DNA of 64,000 nt from Dethiosulfovibrio russensis (GTDB lineage: Bacteria; Synergistota; Synergistia; Synergistales; Dethiosulfovibrionaceae): the NCBI RefSeq assembly GCF_021568855.1, contig NZ_JAKGUG010000011.1:1-64000 (forward strand). The letters are read 5' to 3'. Positions 24,344 to 33,290 of this stretch are shown one piece after another; within the stretch, counting starts at the first letter, position 1, and each line of letters opens with the position of its first letter. The notes beneath the pieces were generated by a model that had not been told where the DNA came from, made no database searches, and saw nothing but the letters and a program-made list of their open reading frames with translations. A program made the translations under genes and the position numbers.

Positions 24344-25906
24344 CTAGGATCTGTAGACCTCCTCGTAGGCTCTTCTCAGCTCTTCGATGGGGCCCTCCCA
24401 TACGAAGGAGACCTCGCCGCTTCTGGGAAGCACCAGTCTGGGGCTGCCTTTTCTGAACTTCTTGTCTCTTGCGATATGGCACTCCAGATCGGACCAGGGG
24501 CGATCGGGACGGCGGGGAAGCCTCAGATCCGTCAGAAGCCGGTTGAGCCTGTCCAACCTGTGTCTGTCGCACTCGCCCAGCCTACAGGAGAGCTCGGTCG
24601 CCACGACCATTCCTACGGCCACCGCGTCTCCGTGGCTCCAGTCGCGGTATCCCGAAGCCGCCTCCAGACCGTGAGCCACAGTGTGTCCCAGGTTGAGTCT
24701 GGTCCTGACGTCGTGCTCCCTCTCGTCCCGGGAAACCAGGTCGAGTTTTATGGAAGCACACCGAGCCACAACCTCCACCAGCAAACCGGGGTCGCGCCGC
24801 AGAAGGCCTTCGACGTTTCTCTCCAGAAGGTCGAAAAGCTCTGGATCCTCTCCGAGACCGTATTTGACCACCTCTCCCAGTCCCTGACGGTAGTCCTTCC
24901 AGGAAAGGGAGGTGAGACAGTTCACGTCGGAAAGGACTATTTTCGGACGATGGAAGGCTCCGACCAGGTTTTTGCCCTGAGGCAGATTCACCCCGACCTT
25001 GCCTCCTATGGAGCTGTCCACCTGGGCCAGAAGGGTGGTGGGACACTGGACGAGCTCTATGCCCCTCATCCAGGTTGCGGCGGCGAATCCGGCCACGTCT
25101 CCCACGCAGCCGCCGCCCAGGGCCAACACCACGTCGCCCCGGTCCATGCCGACGGAGAGAAAGTCGTCGTACAGTCCTTCCACCACATCCATGGTCTTGG
25201 CATCCTCGCCTCTCGGTAAAACCGAACGTCCTCGGGTCTGGCCTACCACCGGCTCGAAGAGAGGTCCCGTCATGGAGTCGGCCACCACGTAGGTGTCGGT
25301 CCGTCCGAGAAGCTCCGGAAGTTTCGACAGCACTCCCTGGCCTACCACCACCAGGCCGGTCCTCTCGTCCCCGAGGATCCTCTGATCGCAGTCGCCCTTC
25401 AGCGGAAGTGATAGCCCCTCCCGGACCGCCTCCGCCACTTGGGAGACGTTAAGATGATCCGTCTCAACCCTCAGGTCGCCGTCGCTGTAAAGGGGACGCC
25501 GCCTCTCCCAGAGGTCCTCCAGGTTCTCCATCTTCAGAAGAGGCCTCTGTCCCGGTTGGGCCGCCACCCTGTTTTTTACCGTGTCCGCCGAGGCATCCAA
25601 TATAACAAGTCTGCCCTTCTTGCGGATAAGCTCCCGACCCTTGGGATCCTTCAGGGCACCGCCGCCCAGGGCTACTATGCACCGCTCCAGGTCCGATATC
25701 TCTCTAAGCGACTGGGCCTCCAGTCTGCGAAAGCCTTCCTCCCCCTGAGAGGCGAATATCTCCGCCACGGAGGCCCCGGCCCTCAGCTCTATGGCCTTGT
25801 CCAGATCCACGAAGGGAAGTCCCACCGCCTCGGCCAGCCTCTGGCCCACCGAGGTCTTTCCGGATCCCATGAACCCTCCGAGAAAAACCAGCTCTCCTCT
25901 ACTCAC
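24344..25906 (-). CDS. aroKB: Bifunctional shikimate kinase / 3-dehydroquinate synthase
   Basis: A 520-residue fusion catalysing steps 5 and 2 of the shikimate pathway. Residues 1-165 are shikimate kinase: P-loop GGFMGSGKTSVG (about 9-20), VDLDKAIE (substrate Asp) and IVALGGGALKD. Residues about 180-520 are dehydroquinate synthase: LALGGGCVGDVAGFAAATWMRG for NAD+ binding, SSIGGKVGVN, QGLGEVVKYG and LNLGHTVAHGLE with the zinc ligands. The start is GTG at 25906, after GGGAGGGATC and overlapping the aroC stop by eight bases. A longer frame to 26092 is only overlap with aroC. Such fusions are known, for example in Thermotoga. Confidence 0.92.
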   Translation of the reverse strand: MSRGELVFLGGFMGSGKTSVGQRLAEAVGLPFVDLDKAIELRAGASVAEIFASQGEEGFRRLEAQSLREISDLERCIVALGGGALKDPKGRELIRKKGRLVILDASADTVKNRVAAQPGQRPLLKMENLEDLWERRRPLYSDGDLRVETDHLNVSQVAEAVREGLSLPLKGDCDQRILGDERTGLVVVGQGVLSKLPELLGRTDTYVVADSMTGPLFEPVVGQTRGRSVLPRGEDAKTMDVVEGLYDDFLSVGMDRGDVVLALGGGCVGDVAGFAAATWMRGIELVQCPTTLLAQVDSSIGGKVGVNLPQGKNLVGAFHRPKIVLSDVNCLTSLSWKDYRQGLGEVVKYGLGEDPELFDLLERNVEGLLRRDPGLLVEVVARCASIKLDLVSRDEREHDVRTRLNLGHTVAHGLEAASGYRDWSHGDAVAVGMVVATELSCRLGECDRHRLDRLNRLLTDLRLPRRPDRPWSDLECHIARDKKFRKGSPRLVLPRSGEVSFVWEGPIEELRRAYEEVYRS

Positions 25907-27068
25907 GACGATCCCTCCCTGTCTCCAGACGAAGTTCCGAGACCCTCCGCTCCAGGTCCGCCATAACGTCTCCTCCGAACCTTTCCGTGAGGGCCGAGGC
26001 GGCCACCCAGGCCACCATGGCCTCTCCCACGACGCAGGCGGCGGGAACCGCGCAGCTGTCGCTCCTCTCGAAATGGGCCATGGTATTCTCACCTCTGGCC
26101 AGGTCCACCGACCTCAGAGGCTTCCTCATGGTGGGGATGGGCTTCATCGCCGCCCGCACCAAAACGTCCTGGCCGTTGGTCATACCTCCCTCGAGGCCGC
26201 CGGCTCTGTTCGATAGGCGGACTATCTCTCCGTCCTCGACGGCGATCTCGTCGTGAACCAGACTGCCGGGGAGCGCCGCGAGGTTGAACCCTCCGCCTAT
26301 CTCCACTCCCTTTATGGCAGGTATGGACATAACCGCCCCGGCCAGCCTGCCGTCCAGACGTCGATCCCACTCCACGTAGGACCCGACCCCTACGGGCATA
26401 CCCCAAAGGGACACCAAGAAAGTCCCTCCCAAAGAGTCTCCCTCCTCCTTAGCCTTGGAGATCCGGGATATCAGGACTTTCTCGTCCACCTCTCTGGGAC
26501 AGCCGAGATCGGAGGTCTCCGCCCTGGTCCACTCTTCCTCCGACAGAGGATCCTCTATGGCGACCCCACCGATGGAGGTGACCGCACCCCTGACTGTTAC
26601 CCCGAGCCTATCGAGAAGAGCCCGGGCGACGGTCCCGGCCAGGGTCAAGGCGGCGGTGGACCTGGCGCTGGAGCGCTCCAGCACGTTCCTCATGTCCGAG
26701 TGTCCGTATTTGATACCTCCGACCATGTCCGAGTGCCCCGGTCTGGGACAGTCGATCCGCCTGTCCTCCGCCTTCTCCGGATCCACCTTGTGGGGATCCA
26801 GAGCACCTCTCCAGGACTCCCACTCTGTGTTCTCCAGACAGATAGACAGAGGCGCCCCGGTGGTCACTCCATCTCTCAGGCCGCTCCACACCTCCAGGCG
26901 ATCCCTCTCTATGGCCATCCTGGGGCCTCTTCCCCATCCTCTGCGTCTTCGGGCCAGCTCGGACTCCAGCAGATCCCTGGGCAGCTCCAGTCCGGCCGGA
27001 AGTCCCTCTACTATCGTGACGAGACCTCTTCCGTGGGACTCGCCTCCTGTGAGAAAACGGATAGCCAT
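25899..27068 (-). CDS. aroC: Chorismate synthase
   Basis: A 389-residue chorismate synthase, the FMN-dependent last step of the shikimate pathway. Diagnostic segments are FLTGGESHG near the start, RRRGWGRGPRM with the conserved arginines, RPGHSDMVGGIKYGHSDMRNVLERSSARSTA (about 110-140) and RAAMKPIPTMRKPL (about 300). The start is ATG at 27068, just nine bases past the aroA stop, with GACCGGG upstream; the longer frame to 27356 overlaps aroA and lacks support. It is part of the aroF-tyrA-aroA-aroC-aroKB operon. Confidence 0.95.
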   Translation of the reverse strand: MAIRFLTGGESHGRGLVTIVEGLPAGLELPRDLLESELARRRRGWGRGPRMAIERDRLEVWSGLRDGVTTGAPLSICLENTEWESWRGALDPHKVDPEKAEDRRIDCPRPGHSDMVGGIKYGHSDMRNVLERSSARSTAALTLAGTVARALLDRLGVTVRGAVTSIGGVAIEDPLSEEEWTRAETSDLGCPREVDEKVLISRISKAKEEGDSLGGTFLVSLWGMPVGVGSYVEWDRRLDGRLAGAVMSIPAIKGVEIGGGFNLAALPGSLVHDEIAVEDGEIVRLSNRAGGLEGGMTNGQDVLVRAAMKPIPTMRKPLRSVDLARGENTMAHFERSDSCAVPAACVVGEAMVAWVAASALTERFGGDVMADLERRVSELRLETGRDRRE

Positions 27069-27076
27069 GATCCCGG

Positions 27077-28360
27077 TCAGCCTCTCGTCGGCACGAGGTC
27101 TTCGGAGAGTTCCTCCAACTGGGAGAAGAACTCGGGGTAGGAGATGGAGACGCAGTCGGAACCCAGTATCTTCACAGGTCCGTCCGCCGCCAGTCCCGCC
27201 ACGGCCATGGCCATGGCGATACGGTGGTCCCCTCTGCTGTCCACGGTGGCTCCCCTGAGCCTCTGGGATCCCGGGATGGTCCAGCCGTCGTCGTGCTCGG
27301 TTATATCCGCTCCCATGGCCCTCAGTCCCTCGGCCACTGCGGCTATGCGGTCGCACTCCTTTACCCTGAGCTCTCCCGCTCCTCTTATCTCGGTGGTTCC
27401 CTCCGCCTGGGTGGCTGCCACTGCCAAAACGGGCAGCTCGTCGACCATGGACGGGACCATGTCGGACCCTACCGATACGGAGCTAAGAGAGGAGCTTCTG
27501 ACGATCAGGTCCCCGACCGGCTCGCCTCCCTGGGCGCTCTCGTTCTCGACAGAACAGTCCAGCCCCATGGACCTAAGGACCTCCAACAACCCCGTCCTGG
27601 TGGGGTTCAGTCCCACTCCGGAGAGCCGGACCGACGAGTCGGAGCATATCGCGGCCGCGACGATCCAGAAGGCCGCTGAGGAGAAGTCTCCCGGCACCCT
27701 CCAGGATCCTCCGGGAAGGTCGTCGAAGGGATACACCGTGACCGAGTCCCCGTCCCGCCTTATGGGAACCCCCAGATGCTCCAGCATTATCTCCGTGTGG
27801 TCCCTGGTCGACAGGGGCTCCACGACCGTCACGCTGCCCTGGGCTGAGAGTCCCGCCAGCAACAGGGCGCTCTTGACCTGGGCGCTCGCCATCGGCAGGA
27901 CGTACTGGCCTCCGGTCAGCCTGGTTCCCCTTATGGAAAGGGGGAGCCTCTTGCCTCCGTCCCGGCCGTCTATCCTCGCCCCCAGAACCCTTAGGGGATC
28001 TACGATTCTGCTCATGGGACGACGTTGCAGGCTGTCGTCGCCGGTGAGCACCGAGAAGGTTCCGGGGACCCCGGCCAGCAGTCCGCAGAGCAATCTGGCC
28101 GTGGTGCCGGAGTTTCCTGCGTCCAGCGTGCGGGACGCCTCGGCTATGCCCTCTCCTCTGGCGACCTTGACCCTGTCTCCCTGGCGTTCAACCGAGCAGC
28201 CCAACCTCTCCACGCAGTCCAGAGTGCTGGCGCAGTCCGCTCCGGAAGAGAAGTTGGTCACCTCTATTCCCCGGCTGGACAGAGCTCCGAGGATACCCAC
28301 CCTGTGGGATATGGATTTATCTCCAGGCACCTCTACCGTGCCGTTTATGGATCGAGTCAT
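27077..28360 (-). CDS. aroA: 3-phosphoshikimate 1-carboxyvinyltransferase (EPSP synthase)
   Basis: A 427-residue EPSP synthase joining shikimate-3-phosphate and PEP. The start INGTVEVPGDKSISHRVGI has the substrate Lys-Ser-Ser pattern. LDAGNSGTTARLLCGLLAG (about 80-98), QVKSALLLAGL (about 160) and ESDRIAA-like VKECDRIAAVAEGLRAMGA (about 330) are hallmark motifs. The glycine loop has GNSGTTAR, with Gly rather than Ala at the loop position. It overlaps the end of tyrA by four bases, so translation is coupled. Confidence 0.95.
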   Translation of the reverse strand: MTRSINGTVEVPGDKSISHRVGILGALSSRGIEVTNFSSGADCASTLDCVERLGCSVERQGDRVKVARGEGIAEASRTLDAGNSGTTARLLCGLLAGVPGTFSVLTGDDSLQRRPMSRIVDPLRVLGARIDGRDGGKRLPLSIRGTRLTGGQYVLPMASAQVKSALLLAGLSAQGSVTVVEPLSTRDHTEIMLEHLGVPIRRDGDSVTVYPFDDLPGGSWRVPGDFSSAAFWIVAAAICSDSSVRLSGVGLNPTRTGLLEVLRSMGLDCSVENESAQGGEPVGDLIVRSSSLSSVSVGSDMVPSMVDELPVLAVAATQAEGTTEIRGAGELRVKECDRIAAVAEGLRAMGADITEHDDGWTIPGSQRLRGATVDSRGDHRIAMAMAVAGLAADGPVKILGSDCVSISYPEFFSQLEELSEDLVPTRG

Positions 28361-29226
28361 CTCGTTTCCTCCTTAGACGGGCCAGCCAAAACGGCTTCCC
28401 TGTATCGGGCCGCTCGAGCCGCCCCTCGAAGAGCTTCCTCGGGAGATGCGTCGATAAAGGCCTCCAAAATCTTCACGGTACGACGAATAGCCGGCACCAG
28501 TTTTTCGTTGTGTTCCAGGACCGAGGCCGTCAGCCAGGAAGGTCCGGACGCCACCCGGGACGTGTCCCTGAAGCCTCCCGCAGCCATCTTCGAGATCCCG
28601 GGAAGCCGCTCCATGGCCTCTCCGGCTCCGAGAGCCAGTGCCGAAGCCAGAACCATGGGAAGATGGCTGATCCAGGCAACTGTCTCGTCGTGCTCGTCTG
28701 GATCCATGCATAGGGTCGAAGCCCCGAGGAGCGCCGCCATCTCCTCCGCCAGAGACACCGCCTTCTCATCGACGTCGGATCCCGGAACGAGGGCGATCGT
28801 CGCCCCCTCCACCAGGTCCGGCGAGGCGTTGGCCCCCCCTCCGATCTCCTTGCCGGCCATCGGGTGAAAGCCAAGGTGCCTTTTTCCCCATATACGCCCC
28901 AGGGTCCGATGAAGGTCTCCCCTCACGCTGGAGAGATCCAACACCGCCTCCAGTCCGTCGCCGAAGGGCGCCGCCGACAGGGAGACGGGAACCATGAGTT
29001 CCACCGGGACCGCCAGAATCAGGACTTCGGATCGTGCCGTCAGCCTCTCCAGCGAGGGGGCCCTGTAGGAGAAGAGTCCCATGGACTCTCCCAGGTCCAG
29101 GGCGGAGGAATCTCTATCCCAGGCGGCAACCGAGGCGCACCGCCCCCAGGACGTCAGCCTCCCTGCCAGGGAGCCCCCCATAAGTCCCAGTCCGACGATC
29201 CCTACATGGCGACCTTCAAGCCCCAT
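28357..29226 (-). CDS. tyrA: Prephenate / arogenate dehydrogenase
   Basis: A 289-residue TyrA for the tyrosine branch. The NAD(P) fold begins VGIVGLGLMGGSLAGRL (about 8-24). A LAVPVE segment (about 72-77) and GFHPMAGKEIGG (about 118-129, with the catalytic His) follow, then an all-helical dimer domain with DEHDETVAWISHLPM (about 178-192). There is no ACT domain, so feedback control is probably elsewhere. It overlaps the DAHP synthase gene by 25 bases. Whether it prefers prephenate or arogenate cannot be told. Confidence 0.9.
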   Translation of the reverse strand: MGLEGRHVGIVGLGLMGGSLAGRLTSWGRCASVAAWDRDSSALDLGESMGLFSYRAPSLERLTARSEVLILAVPVELMVPVSLSAAPFGDGLEAVLDLSSVRGDLHRTLGRIWGKRHLGFHPMAGKEIGGGANASPDLVEGATIALVPGSDVDEKAVSLAEEMAALLGASTLCMDPDEHDETVAWISHLPMVLASALALGAGEAMERLPGISKMAAGGFRDTSRVASGPSWLTASVLEHNEKLVPAIRRTVKILEAFIDASPEEALRGAARAARYREAVLAGPSKEETR

Positions 29227-30242
29227 TCGGATTCCTCCGGTTCCAAAGCCTCCATAAGCCGGGAGATCCGGTTCATCAGCCCGTCGAAGGCTGGAAGGTC
29301 CAGCGACTGGGGGCCGTCGCAGAGGGCCTCCTCAGGCCGGGAGTGGACCTCCACTATGAGACCGTCCGCCCCTGCGGCCAGAGCCGCCAGGCTCATGGGA
29401 GCCACCAGATGTCTCTTGCCGGTGGCGTGGCTCGGGTCCACCACCACGGGAAGATGGGTCAACGATTTGACCAGAGGCACTATGCTCAGATCCAGGGTGT
29501 TTCTGGTGCTCTTGTCGAAGCTTCTTATGCCCCTCTCGCACAGGATCACCCGGGAGTTTCCCCCGGCCAGTATGTACTCCGCCGCCTGAAGCCACTCGTC
29601 GACGGTGGAAGCCATCCCCCTCTTGAGGAGTACCGGAGTGTCCACCCGTCCCAACGCCTTGAGCAAGGGGAAGTTCTGCATGCTCCTGGTTCCCACCTGG
29701 AGGATGTCCACCTGAGGGGCCAGCCATTCCACGTCCTCCGGCGACATGACCTCCGTGACTATGGGAAGCCCTGTATCCTCCCTGGCCTCCAGGAGGAGGT
29801 CTATTCCCTGACTGCCCAGCCCCTGGAAGGAGTAGGGGTTCGAACGGGGCTTGAAGGCCCCTCCCCTGAGCACCGAGGCCCCGGAGGACGCCACGCCTCT
29901 GGCGGTCTCGAGAAGCTGTTCCCGGCTCTCCACCGAACAGGGCCCTGCCATGACCGCCACGGAGCCGCCGCCGATGGAGAGCCCCCGACCTATCTGGACC
30001 GGACCCTGAGGCCCCGACACCTCCAGGCTGGCAAGAGGGTAGGAGCAGTTCGTCCGCGAAACCGCCTTCACGGAGGGAAGTTTTTTAAGCTCCAGGTCCG
30101 TCTCGGAATGTCCCTCGCAGACTATGGTGCTGCCTCTGCGTCCCGGAACCACCCTTATCTGCATCCCTCTGCGTTCCTGATGGTCGCAGACCCTGGCTAT
30201 GTCGAGACTGGAACTCCGTTCGTTCATTTGGACGACTATCAT
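29202..30242 (-). CDS. aroF: 3-deoxy-7-phosphoheptulonate (DAHP) synthase with N-terminal regulatory domain
   Basis: A 346-residue DAHP synthase, first step of the pathway from PEP and erythrose-4-phosphate. Residues 1-70 form the ferredoxin-like domain seen in Thermotoga-type enzymes, which gives feedback inhibition by Tyr or Phe. The barrel follows: MAGPCSVESREQL (about 100), RGGAFKPRSNPYSFQGLG, LQVGTRSMQNFPLLKA, LLKRGMAST and PVVVDPSHATGKRH (about 270). The ATG at 30242 has GGGAGGTC upstream. First enzyme gene of the operon, directly behind the leader peptide and terminator. Confidence 0.94.
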   Translation of the reverse strand: MIVVQMNERSSSLDIARVCDHQERRGMQIRVVPGRRGSTIVCEGHSETDLELKKLPSVKAVSRTNCSYPLASLEVSGPQGPVQIGRGLSIGGGSVAVMAGPCSVESREQLLETARGVASSGASVLRGGAFKPRSNPYSFQGLGSQGIDLLLEAREDTGLPIVTEVMSPEDVEWLAPQVDILQVGTRSMQNFPLLKALGRVDTPVLLKRGMASTVDEWLQAAEYILAGGNSRVILCERGIRSFDKSTRNTLDLSIVPLVKSLTHLPVVVDPSHATGKRHLVAPMSLAALAAGADGLIVEVHSRPEEALCDGPQSLDLPAFDGLMNRISRLMEALEPEESEWGLKVAM

Positions 30243-30279
30243 ATTCGTGACCTCCCGTCAGATAATTAAAAAATCGAAT

Positions 30280-30326
30280 AAAAAAAGGGCCGGAGCCCGG
30301 ATGAAAAATCCGGATTCCGGCCCTTT
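30280..30326 (-). terminator. Attenuator terminator of the aromatic operon
   Basis: On the minus strand AAAGGGCCGGA, ATCCGGAT, a short T-rich loop, ATCCGG and TCCGGCCCTTT form a stem of about 18 pairs, then a run of T. It lies between the aromatic leader peptide and aroF, not at an operon end, so it must be bypassed for expression. Confidence 0.88.
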
Positions 30327-30364
30327 AAGCCTGCCTTTATTGCGATACCCCTCCTGTGGAGGGT

Positions 30365-30514
30365 CTACCCGACGGCAGCAGGTCCCGATGACGGATTTCC
30401 ATGCGAGCTGAGACCACTGGCGTAATAGCGCCACTGGCCGTCGGTAAAGCTATAGGAGTAAGAACTATCGATGGAGATGGAGACTATCGGCTGGTTCTTA
30501 GCTCGTTCCGTCAC
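30365..30514 (-). CDS. Aromatic-rich leader peptide of the aro operon
   Basis: A 49-residue frame starting GTG with an AAAGGAGGAATACCC site. The centre is SYSYSFTDGQWRYY, that is four Tyr, one Phe and one Trp codon in 14. A hairpin overlaps these codons (TGGCG / CGCCA at 30418-30433), another follows the stop (30347-30364), and a terminator follows that. This is the design of a pheA/trp-type attenuation leader: ribosome stalling when charged tRNA-Tyr (or Phe, Trp) is short would favour read-through into aroF. The peptide itself probably has no other role. Confidence 0.8.
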   Translation of the reverse strand: MTERAKNQPIVSISIDSSYSYSFTDGQWRYYASGLSSHGNPSSGPAAVG

Positions 30515-30567
30515 GGGTATTCCTCCTTTCGTCGTCGGATAATTTTATCGTGCTGTATTGTCGATGC

Positions 30568-30595
30568 ATTTTACGGGGTTACGGAGAATTGTCAA
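30568..30595 (-). promoter_or_regulatory. Promoter of the aromatic operon
   Basis: On the minus strand TTGACA (30590-30595), a 16-base spacer and TAAAAT (30568-30573), 54 bases before the leader start. Confidence 0.8.
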
Positions 30596-30632
30596 GGGGC
30601 AGTTTCTATTTTTCGATCCACCGGGAGTCCCC

Positions 30633-31499
30633 TTATAGGAAATAACGCCTGTCATCTCCGATAAATTGTCTAGGAGAGCGGGTCATGTATTTCTTAAAGA
30701 CACGGGAGAAATAGCCCACATCGTCGAACCCTACGGACATAGCCGCCTCTGTGACGTTGCAACCTTCCAGGCTCAGGAGAGCGGCCGCCTTCTCCACCCT
30801 CATGCGGTTGACGTAGTCCACGAAGGTTCTCCCGGTACTTCTCCTAAACAGACGACAGAGGTGTCCCACCGACATATGAGCGATATCGGCAGCCTCGGGC
30901 AGAGAGACGCCCTCTCGATAGTTCTTCTCTACGTATTCGAAAACGGCCGACAGAGCCTGCCTCTTCCTCATGAGGATTTCCACGTCGCTGGAGACCAGGG
31001 ACATCACTCCGCAAGAGCGAAAAAGTTCCTCCAGTAAACCGAAAACTCCCCCTAAAACTCCCAGTTCGTAGCCCTCGTCGCACCTACGACATCTTTCCAC
31101 GACAGAGTCCAAAAGCCGCCTTATGCCATCGCCTACGGGCCTTCGTCGAAAGGTCACGAGCCCATTCCTCAAAGGGCTCAGATACCTCTCCCCGCAGGGG
31201 AATATGCCGTAGGAAGACAGCAGATCTATGTCGATTCTGAAGACGAAATAACGAAGCTCGTCCGAAAGCCCCTCTCCATAGTGCAGTTCTCCCCTGTTCA
31301 CTATCAGGACTTCGGAGGATTCCATCTCGTACTCCCTCTGATCGCAGAAGATCCTGGCCCTTCCGCTTAAAAATCGAAAGAACTGCAGGTGATGGTCGTG
31401 AAAATGGGGCTCGAACAGGGGACCTCCTCCTATTTTCACATGTTCCAACACGGAGACGGGAAAGGACATGTCGGAGAGAGTTACAAGTTCGCCGTCCAT
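30633..31499 (-). CDS. AraC-family transcriptional regulator
   Basis: About 288 residues. An N-terminal cupin-like sensing domain (FEPHFHDHHLQFFRFLSGRARIF) is followed by two helix-turn-helix units at the C-terminus (EGVSLPEAADIAHMSVGHLCRLFRR, then AAMSVGFDDVGYFSRVFKKYMTRSPRQF), the standard AraC DNA-binding signature. I chose ATG at 31499, five bases after GGAGG; an in-frame ATG at 31517 lies upstream. It diverges from the flavodoxin gene at 31661 and may control it. Effector unknown. Confidence 0.85.
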   Translation of the reverse strand: MDGELVTLSDMSFPVSVLEHVKIGGGPLFEPHFHDHHLQFFRFLSGRARIFCDQREYEMESSEVLIVNRGELHYGEGLSDELRYFVFRIDIDLLSSYGIFPCGERYLSPLRNGLVTFRRRPVGDGIRRLLDSVVERCRRCDEGYELGVLGGVFGLLEELFRSCGVMSLVSSDVEILMRKRQALSAVFEYVEKNYREGVSLPEAADIAHMSVGHLCRLFRRSTGRTFVDYVNRMRVEKAAALLSLEGCNVTEAAMSVGFDDVGYFSRVFKKYMTRSPRQFIGDDRRYFL

Positions 31500-31660
31500 A
31501 GCGGCCTCCACATACATCAAAATAATCCCTGTCGCCGTCAATATGCTGCATGCCAGATCCATCGTATAAGCGTATCTTACGGTGGAATATCGGACAGGGG
31601 ACCGATCCGTCGAGATCCTCTCATGTCAATTTTATACCACAGAAAGCGGAGTGATGCGGG

Positions 31661-32218
31661 ATGAAAAGCCTGATACTGTACTGGAGCGCGGGAGGCAACA
31701 CGAAGAAGGTGGCCGACACCATCGAGACCGTCCTGGTGGACAAGAGCATCCCGGTGGACAAAGTGAAGATAGAGGAAAATCTAGAGGTCGAGCTTTGCGA
31801 TTACGACTTGGTGTTCATGGGAGCGCCGTCCTACCGATGGATACCTCCTCTTCCGGTCCGGAAGTTCATCGGCAACACCATGGACCGCTACAGAGGAGGA
31901 GCAAGGCCCATAGGAGCTCCGAGAAAACCGGGAAAGTTCGGTGTGGTGTTCTGCACCTTCGGCGGCATACACACAGGGATCAAAGAGGGCTACGTTGCCG
32001 GGAAATACATGGCTCAGTTCTTCGAGCACGTCGGATTTCTCGTCCTGGACGAATGGTACACGCCGGGAAAGTTCCATGGATGGGAGGAGGGCAGCAAAAG
32101 GGGAAAAATGGGAGACATCTCCGACAGGCCCAACCTAAACGACCTCAAAATCGTCGCCAACAGCACGAGGGAGATCCTACAGGGACTGGACTTCGAGATA
32201 AAGATAGCTAAGAGGTAA
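31661..32218 (+). CDS. Flavodoxin-family protein
   Basis: A 185-residue FMN-binding protein. The phosphate loop is YWSAGGNTKKVADT (about 7-20), and FMGAPSYRWIPP and FCTFGGIHTG are the second and third flavin-contact regions. It likely carries electrons or acts as an FMN reductase in the cytoplasm. The start has AAGCGGAGTGATGCGGG upstream. It is divergent from the AraC regulator and has its own terminator. Confidence 0.82.
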   Translation: MKSLILYWSAGGNTKKVADTIETVLVDKSIPVDKVKIEENLEVELCDYDLVFMGAPSYRWIPPLPVRKFIGNTMDRYRGGARPIGAPRKPGKFGVVFCTFGGIHTGIKEGYVAGKYMAQFFEHVGFLVLDEWYTPGKFHGWEEGSKRGKMGDISDRPNLNDLKIVANSTREILQGLDFEIKIAKR

Positions 32219-32270
32219 TAACGTTATCCATCGTGAAAAAATTCTATGAGAACCGGCAAAAAGCTACAGG

Positions 32271-32312
32271 ACGAGAAATTCTCCAGCTTTAAAAACTGGA
32301 GAATTTCTCGTT
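32271..32312. terminator. Strong hairpin between convergent transcription units
   Basis: ACGAGAAATTCTCCAG and CTGGAGAATTTCTCGT form a 16-base perfect stem with a nine-base loop. It lies 55 bases after the flavodoxin stop and faces the end of the aldo/keto reductase. The T-run after it is short. Confidence 0.65.
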
Positions 32313-32402
32313 CAACCCTAAGGAGTTCGCTCGACAAAAGCATTAAGCTCAGTCAAGCGAAACCCCCTATAAACGCTGGCCCTCGGTTAAAATCCTAGGT
32401 TA

Positions 32403-33263
32403 TTACTTGCCGCTGAACACAGGGAAGAAGCTGAACTCTCCGTAATCCTTCATGTCGGAGAGCCCCTTCAGGATTCCCATATCCTCGTCGGAGACGGTAA
32501 AATCCAACTTGGCGTTGTCCGCCATGTGAGCTGGGTTCGCCGTCTTGGGAAGGGCGACAGTGCCCAGCTGCAACACGTATTTGATGCAAAGCTGGGGAAC
32601 GGCGACACCGTATTTTTCCGCCATCGCCACCAGATCCCGGTTCCAAAGCGCAACCCCGTGAGCGATGGGAGCGTAGGCCTCCACCAAAATATCGTTCTTT
32701 TCACAGAAAGCCATCAGTTCCTCGGGGGTATTGCCGATGTGGGCCAATATCTGATTGACCATGGGCTTCACGGTGCAATCCGCCAGCAAGCTCTCCAGAT
32801 CGTCGACGAGGAAGTTGGAGACGCCGATGGCCTTCAGCTTGCCGGCTCGATAGCCGTCCTCCAAAGCCCGCCAGACGGCCTTGTTCTCCTCGTAATACCG
32901 CCTTTCGTCGCGAAACTCGTCCCAGGGCTGAGGGCTGTGGATTATCATCATGTCCAGATAATCCAACCCCATCCTGGAAAGGGTCTCGTCGATGGACGAA
33001 GTCGCGGCCTCGTAGGTCTTATACTCGGCCGCCACCTTGCTGGTGACGAAAAGCTTCTCTCTCTCGATTCCACAGCTCTTCACACCGGCTGCTACACCTG
33101 CCTCGTTCTCGTAGGCCTGAGCCGTGTCCATATGGCGATATCCCAGCTCGACGGCCTGTCTGACTGCCTCTCCAGCCTGATCGTCGGGGATAAACCAGGT
33201 TCCCAACCCCAGTTTGGGTATTTTCACTCCGTTGGATAAACTGTAAGTCTCTTCAAAAATCAT
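32403..33263 (-). CDS. Aldo/keto reductase
   Basis: A 286-residue NADPH-dependent reductase of carbonyl compounds. The catalytic tetrad is visible as MDTAQAYEN (Asp, Tyr), FVTSKV (Lys) and MIIHSPQPW (His). LGLGTW near the start and ALPKTANPAHMADN near 245-258, for cofactor binding, are typical of the DkgA-like group. It is the last gene of a five-gene minus-strand cluster with flavodoxins, a decarboxylase-like protein and a cupin, divergent from an AraC_N regulator. In E. coli a similar regulator (YqhC) controls an aldehyde reductase, so an aldehyde-stress role is plausible. Confidence 0.9.
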   Translation of the reverse strand: MIFEETYSLSNGVKIPKLGLGTWFIPDDQAGEAVRQAVELGYRHMDTAQAYENEAGVAAGVKSCGIEREKLFVTSKVAAEYKTYEAATSSIDETLSRMGLDYLDMMIIHSPQPWDEFRDERRYYEENKAVWRALEDGYRAGKLKAIGVSNFLVDDLESLLADCTVKPMVNQILAHIGNTPEELMAFCEKNDILVEAYAPIAHGVALWNRDLVAMAEKYGVAVPQLCIKYVLQLGTVALPKTANPAHMADNAKLDFTVSDEDMGILKGLSDMKDYGEFSFFPVFSGK

Positions 33264-33290
33264 AGCGAAACACCTCGCAAAGCAATCTTT

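Noticed and set aside
24344-26092. Longer form of AroKB and of AroC (to 27356) with extra N-terminal residues
   Set aside because: The additions overlap other aro genes in a different frame, lack ribosome sites and are not conserved family parts.
27144-28376. Plus-strand frame of 410 codons opposite aroA
   Set aside because: It is a shadow of the conserved aroA gene with low-complexity Ser/Pro-rich translation.
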